A stretch of 43,369 nucleotides of DNA from Halalkalibacter oceani (GTDB lineage Bacteria > Bacillota > Bacilli > Bacillales > Bacillaceae_D): the NCBI RefSeq assembly GCF_023715605.1, contig NZ_JAMBOL010000027.1, forward strand, positions 1 through 43,369. Reading direction: 5' to 3'. The notes beneath the pieces are model-generated. The model was not told the origin of the DNA and ran no database searches. It was given only the letters and a program-made list of their open reading frames with translations. Shown here piece by piece: positions 9,801 to 17,567 of this stretch; position 1 is the first letter of the stretch, and every line of letters begins with the position of its first letter. Both the position numbers and the translations under genes were made by a program.

Positions 9801-12800
9801 GGAGCCGCCAGAGGCGTTTGACCTCTCTGTCACCGACATCCAACCTGATTCCGTGACGCTGTCGTGGCCGGACGTAGACCGGGCCGTTAGCTATACGGTC
9901 TATCGCAATGGCCGGGCCGTGGCGACTTTGAGTGATCCCGGGTATGTCGATGAGGGACTGGAGCCCGCTACCACGTATACCTATTATGTCGTGGCCGCAA
10001 ATAACGGGGGAGAGTCGACATCAGAAAGAGTGGAGGTCACAACTGTCCTGACACGGCCGGAGCCGGTTACCGAGGTGCGGACAGAAGAGCTGCGACAGGA
10101 CGCGGTGACACTTGGATGGCGTTCCTCCCGTATGGCGGAGGCATACAAAGTCCTTCGCGATGGGGTGGAAATTGGCACGACCGATCAATTACGGTTCACC
10201 GATTCAGATGTATCGCCAGATACGGACTATACCTATGAGATTGTCGCAGTGAATGACGTCGGAGAAAGCGAGCCTGCATCTCATGATGTGACGACCTTAA
10301 AAGAGGCGCCGGATCCGATTGAGAATCTGCGCGTCACGGAGTTGGAACCTCGGGAACTGACGCTTGAATGGGATCCGGCGGCCGGCGCTGATTCGTACCG
10401 GATTAGCCGCAACGGGGATGTCGTCGGGACAGTGGAAGAGCCGGTGTTCCATGATGAAAACCTGACCCCTGAAGCCCTTTATTCCTATGAAGTGGTGGCG
10501 ATGAACAACGGGGGCGAGGCAGAGGCCGGTTATGTATCTGTGACAACGCCAACCCCTGTACCGGATGCCGTGTCCAACCTGACGGTCGAAGACCGGACGC
10601 AAGAGTCGATCACGCTTTCCTGGCTGGCCGCTCCCTATGCGACCGAGTACCGGGTCTTGGCCGATGGCGTGGAACTTGGCCGGACCACAGCGACCACCTT
10701 TACGGATTCAGGCTTACAGGCTGATACCGCATATCGTTATGAAGTCATTGGCTTAAATGATGTAGGCGAAGGAGAAAGCGCTCATGTGGAGGCGCAGACG
10801 TTAAAGCATCCTCCTGAACCGGTTGCCGGACTAATCGTTACGGACGTTACGGGCACTACAGTCGCGTTAGCTTGGGACGGCAGTGAGCGTGCTGACTCGT
10901 ATCTCATTGTCCGAAACGGCGTCCGAGTAGGCGAAACAACAGAAATCGCCTACGAAGACAGAAGACTTACCCCTGATACGGTGTATGACTATGTGGTCAT
11001 CGCCAAAAACAATGGCGGGGAAAGCGATCCTGCCGAGGTTCAGGCCCGTACAGAAGAGCTGGAGGAAGAAGTCGATGAGACGATTCCGCCTCGTCCGGAT
11101 GATGGCACGGGAGAAGAACCAGATGAAGATGACGATACAGGAGCGGAAGTTGGGCCCGATTTCATTCGCTTAAGCTGGTATGCGATCCAAGGCGCGAGCC
11201 ATTATGAGGTGTATCGTGATGGAGTACCAATTGAACAGATCACCGACAATGGGGACGAGATTTTCACCTTTGTCGATCAGCCGATTGACCCGACGGTCAT
11301 GTATCACTATCAAATCGTCCCGATACGAGGCGATGGCTCGCCAATTGAGGATGATACGCCTGAATTTTCCCCGATTCCAGCTCCTGCTTTTCTGGAGATG
11401 CGAGCAGCGACCGGAGAGAGCTTGCGTTCTCTTGAAGGGTTAGAGAACGGGACGGTGATTACGCATCCGGTTGTGGAGGAGATGTGGATCGCGGCGTCTT
11501 ACTATGAAGAAAGCGACAAGCTCGTCCATGAATATTACCTCAATGCGGATGATGGGTGGCAGCTGTATGCCACGGAAGGCATTCACATCGAGGAACCGGG
11601 TGTGCTGTATCTGCGGTCAAGAAACGTGGAAACAAACGAAACGAGTCAACCGGTCTTCCTGAAATTCGATAACCTTACCGAGTCAGCGGATCCCGAAGAG
11701 CCGACCGATCCTCCGGTCGATCCAGAGGACCTGTCGATTGTTTTGATTGATGGGCCGCAACCGGACCGAAAAGGTATTCGGGTTGAAGGGATGAATGAGG
11801 AAGTGGACATTACCATCCAACACAAAGAGAACGAGGACATTGTTCTAACGCAACGGACATCAAACCGCTTATCGTGGTTCTTCAATCTGGAAGACGGGGA
11901 GTATGAGGTGGTCATTGAAGGCAAAGTCCTTGGCACATTCCGGATTGGGGAAGTGGAAGAGGGCGAAGGCGAGGCCGAACCGCCGGCCATTACAGTGGAT
12001 ATCCTTGATGGCCCGCAACCAAACCGGAAAGGCATTCGGGTAAACGGGGTAGCGAGTGCCGATGTCACGCTCATGAAAGATGGAGAGGAAGTGGAAACCA
12101 AAGCGACCGCAAACCGGGTGGCGTGGTTTTTCAACCTTGAGGATGGCGAGTATGATATTTTCGTTCTCGGGGAAAAGCATGGTTCCTTTACAATAGGCGA
12201 GCCGAATAACGAGGACGAAGAAGAAGAGGAAACAGACTTATCGATTGAGTTTCTCGACGCAATTCAGCCGGACCGGAAAGGGATTGTGGTGAGAGGAACC
12301 CCAGGGAACGTCGTCGTCACCCTCAAGCAAGGAGAAGACCTTATTGAGGAAAAGATGACCGCGAATCGAACCGCCTGGTTCTTTGAGTTGGCCGATGGCG
12401 AATATGAAGTGTATGTCGGTGATGTCTACCTTGGCTCGTTTGTAATTGGCCAGGAAGAGCAAGAGGATTCGGATCTTTCCATTACGATTTTGGAAGCGGG
12501 CCGCGAGGATCGGCGAGGAGTGCATATCCAAGGCGCTTCGACGGATCACATGGTCAGCTTGTATAAGGACAGCGAGCTCGTGGAGGAAAAACGGACGAAG
12601 CAATTTATCACGTGGTTCTTTGACCTGGCTCCGGGTGCTTATGAGATCTTTATTGGCGATCAGCAGCTGGGCAGCTTTGAAGTCGAGGGAACCGAAGAGG
12701 AAGAAGACGACCTCGGCTTTGACCTGGACGAGCTTGACCTGACGGTCAAGGAGGCTGCCTTGGCATCAACACGCGGGGTGTATCTCGATGGACTGGACGG

Positions 12801-13479
12801 CCAGCAGGTGAACGTGACCCTGCACAATGAGGACGTAAGCTATACCCAGGAAGTGAATGATGAAGGGTTTAGCTGGTTCTTCAATATCGAAGAAGGCACG
12901 TATCAAGTGCTGGTGGAAGGATACCAACTAGCTGAACTTGTTATTACGGAAGAGGATACACTCGACATCGATGTGGAGGCGCTGGTGGTAACGGTCGTTC
13001 AACTGGAGCCGGGTACCCGACAGCTGACGATCGACGGTCTGTCGGCCTATGATCTGGAGTACCTGGAAGTGGAACTGCGCAAGGCAGGAGAGACGGCCGG
13101 AAAGAAAACCGTTACGATTGACGGACAGGCGACCTTTACGGATTTGATTGAAGGTCAGTATGACGTGTATCTTGGTGGAAAGCGTTGGGAAACGATTGAC
13201 GTGACCGAGGCGATTCATGACTTGCCGGATACCGCGCACGTCAGTATCGTGGCCACGGGCCGCCTTTACAATTACAAGTCGATCCAGTTTCCGGACTTTA
13301 GCGGAAGCGGGGAATTAACACTACTGCAAGGGGACGAGGTGATTGAAACCAGACCGGTTAACGGCCGTCAGGCTGTCTGGTTCTACGGTTTGCTGGACGG
13401 AGAGTATCAGGTGTTGTTGGATGGTGACATCGTATACGATACGAACGGGCATCCATTAACCTTTGCGGTTGCGAGGTAA
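6886..13479 (+). CDS. giant secreted FN3 - RCC1 propeller - FN3 repeat protein
   Basis: Two ATGs lie side by side (6883, 6886); AGGAGGA at 6874-6880 spaces better for 6886, giving 2197 aa. A basic n-region and hydrophobic stretch (STAMLSTTLVVPVAVA) form a signal peptide likely cleaved near residue 40. One FN3 unit (about 90-163) is followed by seven RCC1-type blades (about 170-520), each with a LYTWG core and LGHGD or LGLGD turn: enough for a closed seven-bladed propeller. Then come about eleven FN3 units and seven C-terminal units with WFFNLEDGEYEV motifs, closely matching the protein ending at 5910. No LPXTG or SLH anchor is seen. Codons shift from AT-rich to GC-rich near nt 8640. The role is probably adhesion or a cell-surface stalk; the ligand of the propeller is unknown. 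Confidence 0.92.
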   Translation: MKKTNYSMSPDRRKSIYQSKGFKYSTAMLSTTLVVPVAVASLPQNNDDFALNVFTNELKSIIGESKAHASSDIIRSSEAEPETGNLIIDEPIELTTSTVSFSWVEVPNAVRYIIKRNNEEIAVLTGTNFFDEGLTPNTLYQYEIIAENAFSQTEPYRFEVKTNNVQAAKKSIAAGTDHSAAISYDGYLYTWGYNINGQLGLGDRTSIGARQKLVPTKVENLERVTSISLGRSRGAAIDEAGYLYTWGSGASGMLGHGNFYLRDSPTKVESLNKVEFVDFGVYATAAITEGGVLYTWGQNNSGHLGHNDTVDRNIPTKVNGLENVKSVSVGTEHMLAVTEDGFLYSWGANDNGQLGLGDVTTRTSPVKVDLLNNVRVAKTYNHANIVLTEDGSLYTWGANPVGVLGHGDQENKLVPTKVEGISNVKFVDIGPAHAAAITEDGSLYTWGNGGNGRLGHGDQENKPVPTKVEGISNVVSVSLGSTYSMALTEDGLVYTWGNNTWGPLGHGDSVARSVPTRIEDFVAILPSDFDFDEEEDVTSPTLESPQLTVFDQTTNSVSLDWEETEGATEYILERRLKPTFMYSALSVMSAASDEGFTEVYRGSGTTFTDSSVGRGTHYEYRIQAVNAEGGASEPTYQDAYTYQLVTFNWFPVEDEDGEEAVEYIVERNGEEIGRTSDISFTDDKAVPGETNLYRAIPVFDDGSEGDPIDFDDVEVPEGDGQPNSAPTLTIEEIAQTSVTLSFTAVEDADEYILYRDGIEVERFTEAGRYVDETVAPNTTYQYTIHAKNENGQGPAASQRVTTPIEALATPQNLRLVDVTSRSAELAWDHVTGAEAYEVYRDGRLIMTVTEPRVTDTDLAIYRTYEYEVVAISATGKSEPASLSVTTENEAPEAPTRLRAEERGQTTLTLRWTESERATSYRLTRNGAIVYEGSEPTFVDTGLAANTTYDYEVVAINAVGESEGTTERMTTLMEPPEAFDLSVTDIQPDSVTLSWPDVDRAVSYTVYRNGRAVATLSDPGYVDEGLEPATTYTYYVVAANNGGESTSERVEVTTVLTRPEPVTEVRTEELRQDAVTLGWRSSRMAEAYKVLRDGVEIGTTDQLRFTDSDVSPDTDYTYEIVAVNDVGESEPASHDVTTLKEAPDPIENLRVTELEPRELTLEWDPAAGADSYRISRNGDVVGTVEEPVFHDENLTPEALYSYEVVAMNNGGEAEAGYVSVTTPTPVPDAVSNLTVEDRTQESITLSWLAAPYATEYRVLADGVELGRTTATTFTDSGLQADTAYRYEVIGLNDVGEGESAHVEAQTLKHPPEPVAGLIVTDVTGTTVALAWDGSERADSYLIVRNGVRVGETTEIAYEDRRLTPDTVYDYVVIAKNNGGESDPAEVQARTEELEEEVDETIPPRPDDGTGEEPDEDDDTGAEVGPDFIRLSWYAIQGASHYEVYRDGVPIEQITDNGDEIFTFVDQPIDPTVMYHYQIVPIRGDGSPIEDDTPEFSPIPAPAFLEMRAATGESLRSLEGLENGTVITHPVVEEMWIAASYYEESDKLVHEYYLNADDGWQLYATEGIHIEEPGVLYLRSRNVETNETSQPVFLKFDNLTESADPEEPTDPPVDPEDLSIVLIDGPQPDRKGIRVEGMNEEVDITIQHKENEDIVLTQRTSNRLSWFFNLEDGEYEVVIEGKVLGTFRIGEVEEGEGEAEPPAITVDILDGPQPNRKGIRVNGVASADVTLMKDGEEVETKATANRVAWFFNLEDGEYDIFVLGEKHGSFTIGEPNNEDEEEEETDLSIEFLDAIQPDRKGIVVRGTPGNVVVTLKQGEDLIEEKMTANRTAWFFELADGEYEVYVGDVYLGSFVIGQEEQEDSDLSITILEAGREDRRGVHIQGASTDHMVSLYKDSELVEEKRTKQFITWFFDLAPGAYEIFIGDQQLGSFEVEGTEEEEDDLGFDLDELDLTVKEAALASTRGVYLDGLDGQQVNVTLHNEDVSYTQEVNDEGFSWFFNIEEGTYQVLVEGYQLAELVITEEDTLDIDVEALVVTVVQLEPGTRQLTIDGLSAYDLEYLEVELRKAGETAGKKTVTIDGQATFTDLIEGQYDVYLGGKRWETIDVTEAIHDLPDTAHVSIVATGRLYNYKSIQFPDFSGSGELTLLQGDEVIETRPVNGRQAVWFYGLLDGEYQVLLDGDIVYDTNGHPLTFAVAR
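10129..10789 (+). repeat. second copy of the 661-bp identical tract
   Basis: Partner of 2323-2983. It covers FN3 units in the middle of the stalk; divergence resumes on both sides. Confidence 0.85.
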
Positions 13480-13494
13480 TAAGTCCTCGGCAAG

Positions 13495-13527
13495 AGAGAG
13501 CTTGGCTTCTAGTCAAGCTCTCTTTAT
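13495..13527 (+). terminator. rho-independent terminator after second giant gene
   Basis: AGAGAGCTTG (13495-13504) pairs with CAAGCTCTCT (13514-13523), followed by TTATAA. It is related in sequence to the terminator at 5932. Confidence 0.85.
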
Positions 13528-13656
13528 AACTTGAGTAGAAAAGTTTTAATTAATTGACTGTTTTATTAATAATTCAAAACACGGCCTTATTAAAAATTAA
13601 TAAAATTTAATTAATTTGTGTTAAAATAAGTAATAAATTGGATTCGGAGGGCTGAT

Positions 13657-14475
13657 GTGCGATTCCTTTATTATTTAATACGCGGAACAATGTTTATGTC
13701 GATATTGGCACTAGTCTTAATTTTTGCTTCTTTTATATGGGGATCTATAAAAGATACCTTTATTTATTCACCGAATAGTCCAGGAGAAAGTTTGAATTGG
13801 TTGTACTTGCTTTTTAATATTCGTGTATGGATATATGGAGCTTTATCACTTGTTTTGTACACTGCAGGAAATGTAATAAAAAAACGCATAGAAAAGGATG
13901 TTTTAAGTGGTTATAGTATTAGATATTCTACAGCTATTTTAGGAACAATAGCTGGATTTATAATGTTCGGGGTAATTAACGACGCTTCTAATGAAGTAAT
14001 AAAAACACTTAGTCATACGAAAACAAACCATCAAGTTCCTCAACAAGCAATACAGGTAGAAGAAAATCATAAATATTATAATGAGTATGATAATAATGTT
14101 TTAACAGCGGATTTCGAATCACATTTAGCTTTTTTGATCGAGATTATGGATGAATGGATGCTTATGGAAGAAGATAAGACAATATCTTTAAACGATAGAT
14201 ATTTGTATGTGAATAACTTTTTAATTTTTGTCGAAGATTCAATTTATAATTCTGAAATTGACTTTTCTGGATATGAGAGATTAGAAGAAGAGTATGATTT
14301 AATATTGAATACACTTATTGAATTTTGCTATGCATATCTGAACTATGACTTACATGGTGATCTGGAATTTTATAACGAAGCTTATGATAACTTTAACTTA
14401 GCTTTATCTTATTTATACGATATGATTGAGCGAATGGAAAGAGATCCAAATACAGAATTAAATTTGGGAGTGTAA
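13657..14475 (+). CDS. membrane protein of unknown function, 272 aa
   Basis: GTG start at 13657 with GGAGG 6 nt upstream; the overlapping ATG at 13655 leads to a stop after seven codons, so GTG is the start. Three hydrophobic segments lie in the first half (about residues 12-30, 47-66 and 88-108), followed by a soluble acidic C-terminal half rich in D, E, Y and N. The second segment runs into a KKRIEK charged patch. Codons are strongly AT-rich, unlike the giant genes before it. No family was recognised. It is a single gene, isolated by terminators on both sides. Confidence 0.75.
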   Translation: MRFLYYLIRGTMFMSILALVLIFASFIWGSIKDTFIYSPNSPGESLNWLYLLFNIRVWIYGALSLVLYTAGNVIKKRIEKDVLSGYSIRYSTAILGTIAGFIMFGVINDASNEVIKTLSHTKTNHQVPQQAIQVEENHKYYNEYDNNVLTADFESHLAFLIEIMDEWMLMEEDKTISLNDRYLYVNNFLIFVEDSIYNSEIDFSGYERLEEEYDLILNTLIEFCYAYLNYDLHGDLEFYNEAYDNFNLALSYLYDMIERMERDPNTELNLGV

Positions 14476-14606
14476 CATGATGCTCATCCTTGCAACAAGC
14501 AGAAAATCATACTAATTATAACCTGGTGTACAAAAATAATTTACTTTTAACTAAGAATATAGTAATATTGACAATATGAAAGAGCTGAAATACTGTCTTT
14601 TAATAG

Positions 14607-14653
14607 AAAAAAAGCCCTTATCGGATTAAAAAATTCGGAAAGGGCTTTTTTCT
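14607..14653 (+). terminator. strong rho-independent terminator
   Basis: AAAAAAGCCCTT and AAGGGCTTTTTT form the stem around an A/T-rich loop; the T-run is clear. The flanking A-run could let it act in both directions. Confidence 0.85.
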
Positions 14654-14685
14654 ATATTCTAACATCTTATAAGGAGGGTGCTGAA

Positions 14686-15024
14686 GTGAATAAAGATAAT
14701 TTTATTTTAAAGGACCTTTTACATTTAATTGATCTTTGGGATGGGGAAGTAGATCTTGGTGAAAGAAATGGTAAAGTTGATTCTCTCACCTTAAAAAAAG
14801 AATATACTGTTGGCAAGGATGCTGATAAAGTGAAAACCATCCTGATTGAAAAAGTCATGAAATCTCATGGCTTTTTAACTTTAAATGGTTCTGGTGAGAA
14901 AGTAACGATAACGGCCATTGTCAAACCAGATTCTTTTGTTAGTGCTAGCCAAATGGTAAACCAATTAAAACTACTAGAGGAAAGCAACACAATTTCCAGA
15001 AGTAAGGAGAAGGATCTAGCTTAA
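14686..15024 (+). CDS. hypothetical protein, 112 aa, first gene of an operon
   Basis: GTG start at 14686 with AAGGAGG about 8 nt upstream. The product is soluble and charged, with a LKDLLHLIDLWDG start and an ITAIVKPDSF strand. Its TAA overlaps the ATG of the RusA-like gene by one base (TAATG), so the two are translationally coupled. The family was not recognised; a DNA-metabolism role is suggested only by this neighbour. Confidence 0.7.
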   Translation: MNKDNFILKDLLHLIDLWDGEVDLGERNGKVDSLTLKKEYTVGKDADKVKTILIEKVMKSHGFLTLNGSGEKVTITAIVKPDSFVSASQMVNQLKLLEESNTISRSKEKDLA

Positions 15025-15704
15025 TGAATGAAATCATAAAGAGTAATAAAGAAGAACCTGGGATTGATTTTGAAGATTTATTTGAAACTGATATTGTAAA
15101 GGAATTTAAGTTTGAAGAGTTAGAATCAGAATTGAGGGTTGTAATGGAAGAGCTGAACCGTCAGCACCTTCTTAATTTATACTTTTATAAACGGTATGAT
15201 GAATTGCTAAAACTAATTGGTGATCGTCATACCGTTTTGTCGTCTTCCCTTAGAAAAGAGTATGATTTTAAAATTTCGTATCAGCCATCTGAGAAAACGA
15301 CTACTTTAAAAACAAAACATGTTCTCCCAACACTAAAGAAGGTGATGCCTAATAAGGTTTATCGTGAATATCGTACACATTTTATAAAATTAATAGCTCC
15401 TGGTTTAACAAAAATACAGCAAGAATTTGGAATACACTATGAAAAAGCAATGGTCATTTTTTTTTACGTTAGCAATACGAAGGAGATAGATGTTGATAAT
15501 CGTTTTCAATCATTTGTATTTGACGCAATTAGAAATGCACGATTAATACAAAATGACAATCTAACTCATCTTTCTACTTTGAGCTATGGACAATATTCTG
15601 ACAAGCCGGAGTCAACGACGATTACAATAATTGAGGAACGTACATTCGCAGAATGGGTAGCTTCTCAGTCAAATTTTTTTTGTAGAAACAATGTGTCTTC
15701 ATAG
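15024..15704 (+). CDS. RusA-like Holliday junction resolvase candidate
   Basis: 226 aa, coupled to the preceding gene. The C-terminal part (about residues 140-205) has the order of RusA: an IFFYVS strand, then EIDVDNRFQSFVFDAIRNA with acidic residues D156 and D158 followed by N159 and D167, then LIQNDNL with D178, and a final TITIIEE strand. E. coli RusA uses two aspartates in a DxDN-type motif plus a third about 19 residues on; here D158 to D178 is 20. The usual lysine after the motif is replaced (RFQ), so activity is uncertain. The N-terminal 80 residues are acidic and helical with no known motif. If real, it would cut recombination or replication intermediates of the plasmid. The fold is inferred from pattern only. 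Confidence 0.5.
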   Translation: MNEIIKSNKEEPGIDFEDLFETDIVKEFKFEELESELRVVMEELNRQHLLNLYFYKRYDELLKLIGDRHTVLSSSLRKEYDFKISYQPSEKTTTLKTKHVLPTLKKVMPNKVYREYRTHFIKLIAPGLTKIQQEFGIHYEKAMVIFFYVSNTKEIDVDNRFQSFVFDAIRNARLIQNDNLTHLSTLSYGQYSDKPESTTITIIEERTFAEWVASQSNFFCRNNVSS

Positions 15705-15789
15705 TAATAGTAGATTGATCAAAATAATGTATAATCAATGTCTTTCATTTATACTAAGGTATCTACATTTTTAGAATTGAAGGATTCCT

Positions 15790-16026
15790 TTGTATTGTTT
15801 TAACATAAAAAAAAGAGATGAACGGTCATCTACACCTGTTTTCACAATGAATGTCTTGGATAAACTGCCATTATCAGACATTGATTCAACATTTTATATG
15901 GTAAATTTTCCTGATGTATTAACCGTTTATACCTCTTACTTTGCCACTAAGAGTGTAGACCGGATTTTGGACGAAGTAGCAGAGGGGATCAGCCACGTTC
16001 CCCTCTGCTACGGTTTTGTGATTTAG
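15790..16026 (+). CDS. possible small protein, 78 aa
   Basis: A TTG start at 15790 with GAAGGA upstream gives YCFNIKKRDERSST... and a plausible soluble sequence up to about 15975. The last dozen codons run through a GC-rich hairpin (15976-16011), which is unusual for a coding end. It may be a true small gene with an overlapping terminator or chance. No family recognised. Confidence 0.35.
   Translation: MYCFNIKKRDERSSTPVFTMNVLDKLPLSDIDSTFYMVNFPDVLTVYTSYFATKSVDRILDEVAEGISHVPLCYGFVI
15976..16018 (+). terminator. GC-rich hairpin, probable terminator
   Basis: GTAGCAGAGGGGA (15976-15988) pairs perfectly with TCCCCTCTGCTAC (15999-16011), followed by GGTTTTG. The T-run is short, so attenuation is also possible. 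Confidence 0.6.
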
Positions 16027-16034
16027 CTGCCGAG

Positions 16035-16107
16035 AAAGCGCGTATGCGCTTTGGAGGACGAGCGGTTTTCAGCAGCATAGAAGAGGAGGGGGAACATTCC
16101 CCCTCCT
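16035..16107 (+). other. two hairpins in the leader of the replication-relaxation gene
   Basis: AAAGCGC/GCGCTTT (16035-16052) and an 11-bp stem AGGAGGGGGAA/TTCCCCCTCCT (16084-16107) sit between the previous hairpin and the RBS at about 16122-16130. The second stem contains an RBS-like purine run that would be sequestered. A role in translation control is speculative. Confidence 0.4.
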
Positions 16108-16140
16108 TCTTGCTTCGCCGAAGAGGAGGAAAGAGAATTA

Positions 16141-17265
16141 ATGAATAGGGAACGAGCCTTAATGGTGGATAGCTATGTAAGCGAACAGAGAGCAAGTAGA
16201 GTGAAGGACCTGGATATTTTGCAAGCAATATATGAGTATCGTATTCTCTCTGCCTCACAAATTAAGAGGCTCTTTTTTACAGATAGCAAGAAATACCACT
16301 ATCGGAAAATGCAAATTATGCGTCAAAAAGGATGGATAGCGTCTAAACCGCACGTTCGCAATGGAAAGAAGTACGAAGTGGTATATTACGTGCTCCAACC
16401 CGCTATTGAGATGCTCTTTAAGAACAACAGGATACGCTTTCAGCGACGCTGGGATCGTAATAAGCTGCTCGATTGGAGGAAAATAGAGCGTGTACTTGAT
16501 GCAAATGAACTCTTTGTTCATTTGCATCATTGGGGTTATACCGTCACAGAGGATCGCACCTGGAAAGAAACGTTTGCGTTATATGCAGGATCCCCTATAC
16601 GCCACGGAATTACATTAGAAAATAGCGAGAAATATCACACCTTTATACTTCCGGATCAAGTGGAAGACGAAACCATTAGGAGAATTCGTCGATTTATCAA
16701 GGAAGAAACTGCGTTATCGCGCTATATGGTGTATTATATGGGGCCTAATGCTGCGCGCTCCTACATGAAAGCGATGTCCGAAGACAAGAGCGTGGAATTA
16801 AGTAAGCTATCTTTTTGTATCATGCCTTATGAGTACATTGCATTGCGAATGCCCTTTATAGGCTCCCAGAATGCCCTGTATGACGTTATAGCTGAAAAGT
16901 ATGGTAAACCTACCCTTTTTCCAGAAAACAAGAGAGAAGAAGCTACTGCGTTCGTCTCGATGCAGTTAAAACATGAAGGTAGTGACTATCTTGTATTTAA
17001 CTATCTAATGAATGACTTCATTGTGGCTAATGCAATATGGAACTATCCCCAGAGAAAACACCAGGAAACAGGGAAGAAAATTGGTGTTTTATGCTGGGAG
17101 GATCAGAAGGACCGGTTTGAGAAATTGAGTGAAAAGAGGGAAGATTTAAAGGTATTTAGCTTCAAGGAGCATGATTTCATGCTCCACCCCTTCTATACGC
17201 GATGGGTGGAGAAAGAAGCGAGCATGGACTATCGGAATCCAAAAAACAGAGCAAAAGGATTATAG
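16141..17265 (+). CDS. replication-relaxation family protein
   Basis: 374 aa; ATG at 16141 with AGAGGAGG upstream. The N-terminal winged helix carries the family pattern: RVKDLDILQAIYEYRILSAS, IKRLFF, YRKMQIMRQKGWIAS, and a YYVLQPA strand (about residues 19-90). A long C-terminal part has few recognisable motifs. Proteins of this family (Replic_Relax) are encoded on Gram-positive plasmids and conjugative elements and are thought to act at plasmid origins or in relaxation; their biochemistry is poorly known. It lies directly upstream of the actin-type partition cassette, which fits a plasmid-maintenance role. Confidence 0.75.
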   Translation: MNRERALMVDSYVSEQRASRVKDLDILQAIYEYRILSASQIKRLFFTDSKKYHYRKMQIMRQKGWIASKPHVRNGKKYEVVYYVLQPAIEMLFKNNRIRFQRRWDRNKLLDWRKIERVLDANELFVHLHHWGYTVTEDRTWKETFALYAGSPIRHGITLENSEKYHTFILPDQVEDETIRRIRRFIKEETALSRYMVYYMGPNAARSYMKAMSEDKSVELSKLSFCIMPYEYIALRMPFIGSQNALYDVIAEKYGKPTLFPENKREEATAFVSMQLKHEGSDYLVFNYLMNDFIVANAIWNYPQRKHQETGKKIGVLCWEDQKDRFEKLSEKREDLKVFSFKEHDFMLHPFYTRWVEKEASMDYRNPKNRAKGL

Positions 17266-17567
17266 ATTGCTGCTCACACCAACAAAATTAATTTGTTGGT
17301 GGCTATTTATGCTGATTTAGGTTGCAGCGGCGGCATCTGCTGCCGCTGCTGCATCGTCCGAACCGAATTGTAAACAAATTCGGTTCTAGTGCAAAAAACG
17401 TAAACAAAGACTCAATCTAAGTCTTGGATAACAGCGGAAAGACGTATAGTTCCGATTGAAAACATACTAGTAATAGTAGCAAAAAATACAATAAGCCAAC
17501 GTGCATTTAAACTATCGTTTAAATGCTTTGTAAACAGTTTAAATGATAAAAGGAGTGTTAATTAGTT
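17266..17567 (+). other. repeat-rich intergenic region, probable parC centromere
   Basis: 302 bp without a gene. It contains CACCAACAAA/TTTGTTGGTG (17278-17302), a long GC-rich GCAGCGGC...GCCGCTGC dyad (about 17324-17352), a GAACCGAATT/AATTCGGTTC dyad (about 17358-17386), CATTTAAAC/GTTTAAATG with a further GTTTAAATG (17504-17545), and GTAAACA at about 17370, 17400 and 17530. In type II systems the adaptor binds repeats upstream of the actin gene, so this is the expected place for the centromere and the autoregulated promoter. The first dyad may also terminate the preceding gene. Confidence 0.5.

Noticed and set aside
984-13239. Many antisense ORFs inside the two giant genes
   Set aside because: They mirror the biased codons of the FN3 and tail repeats and have no RBS or family features.
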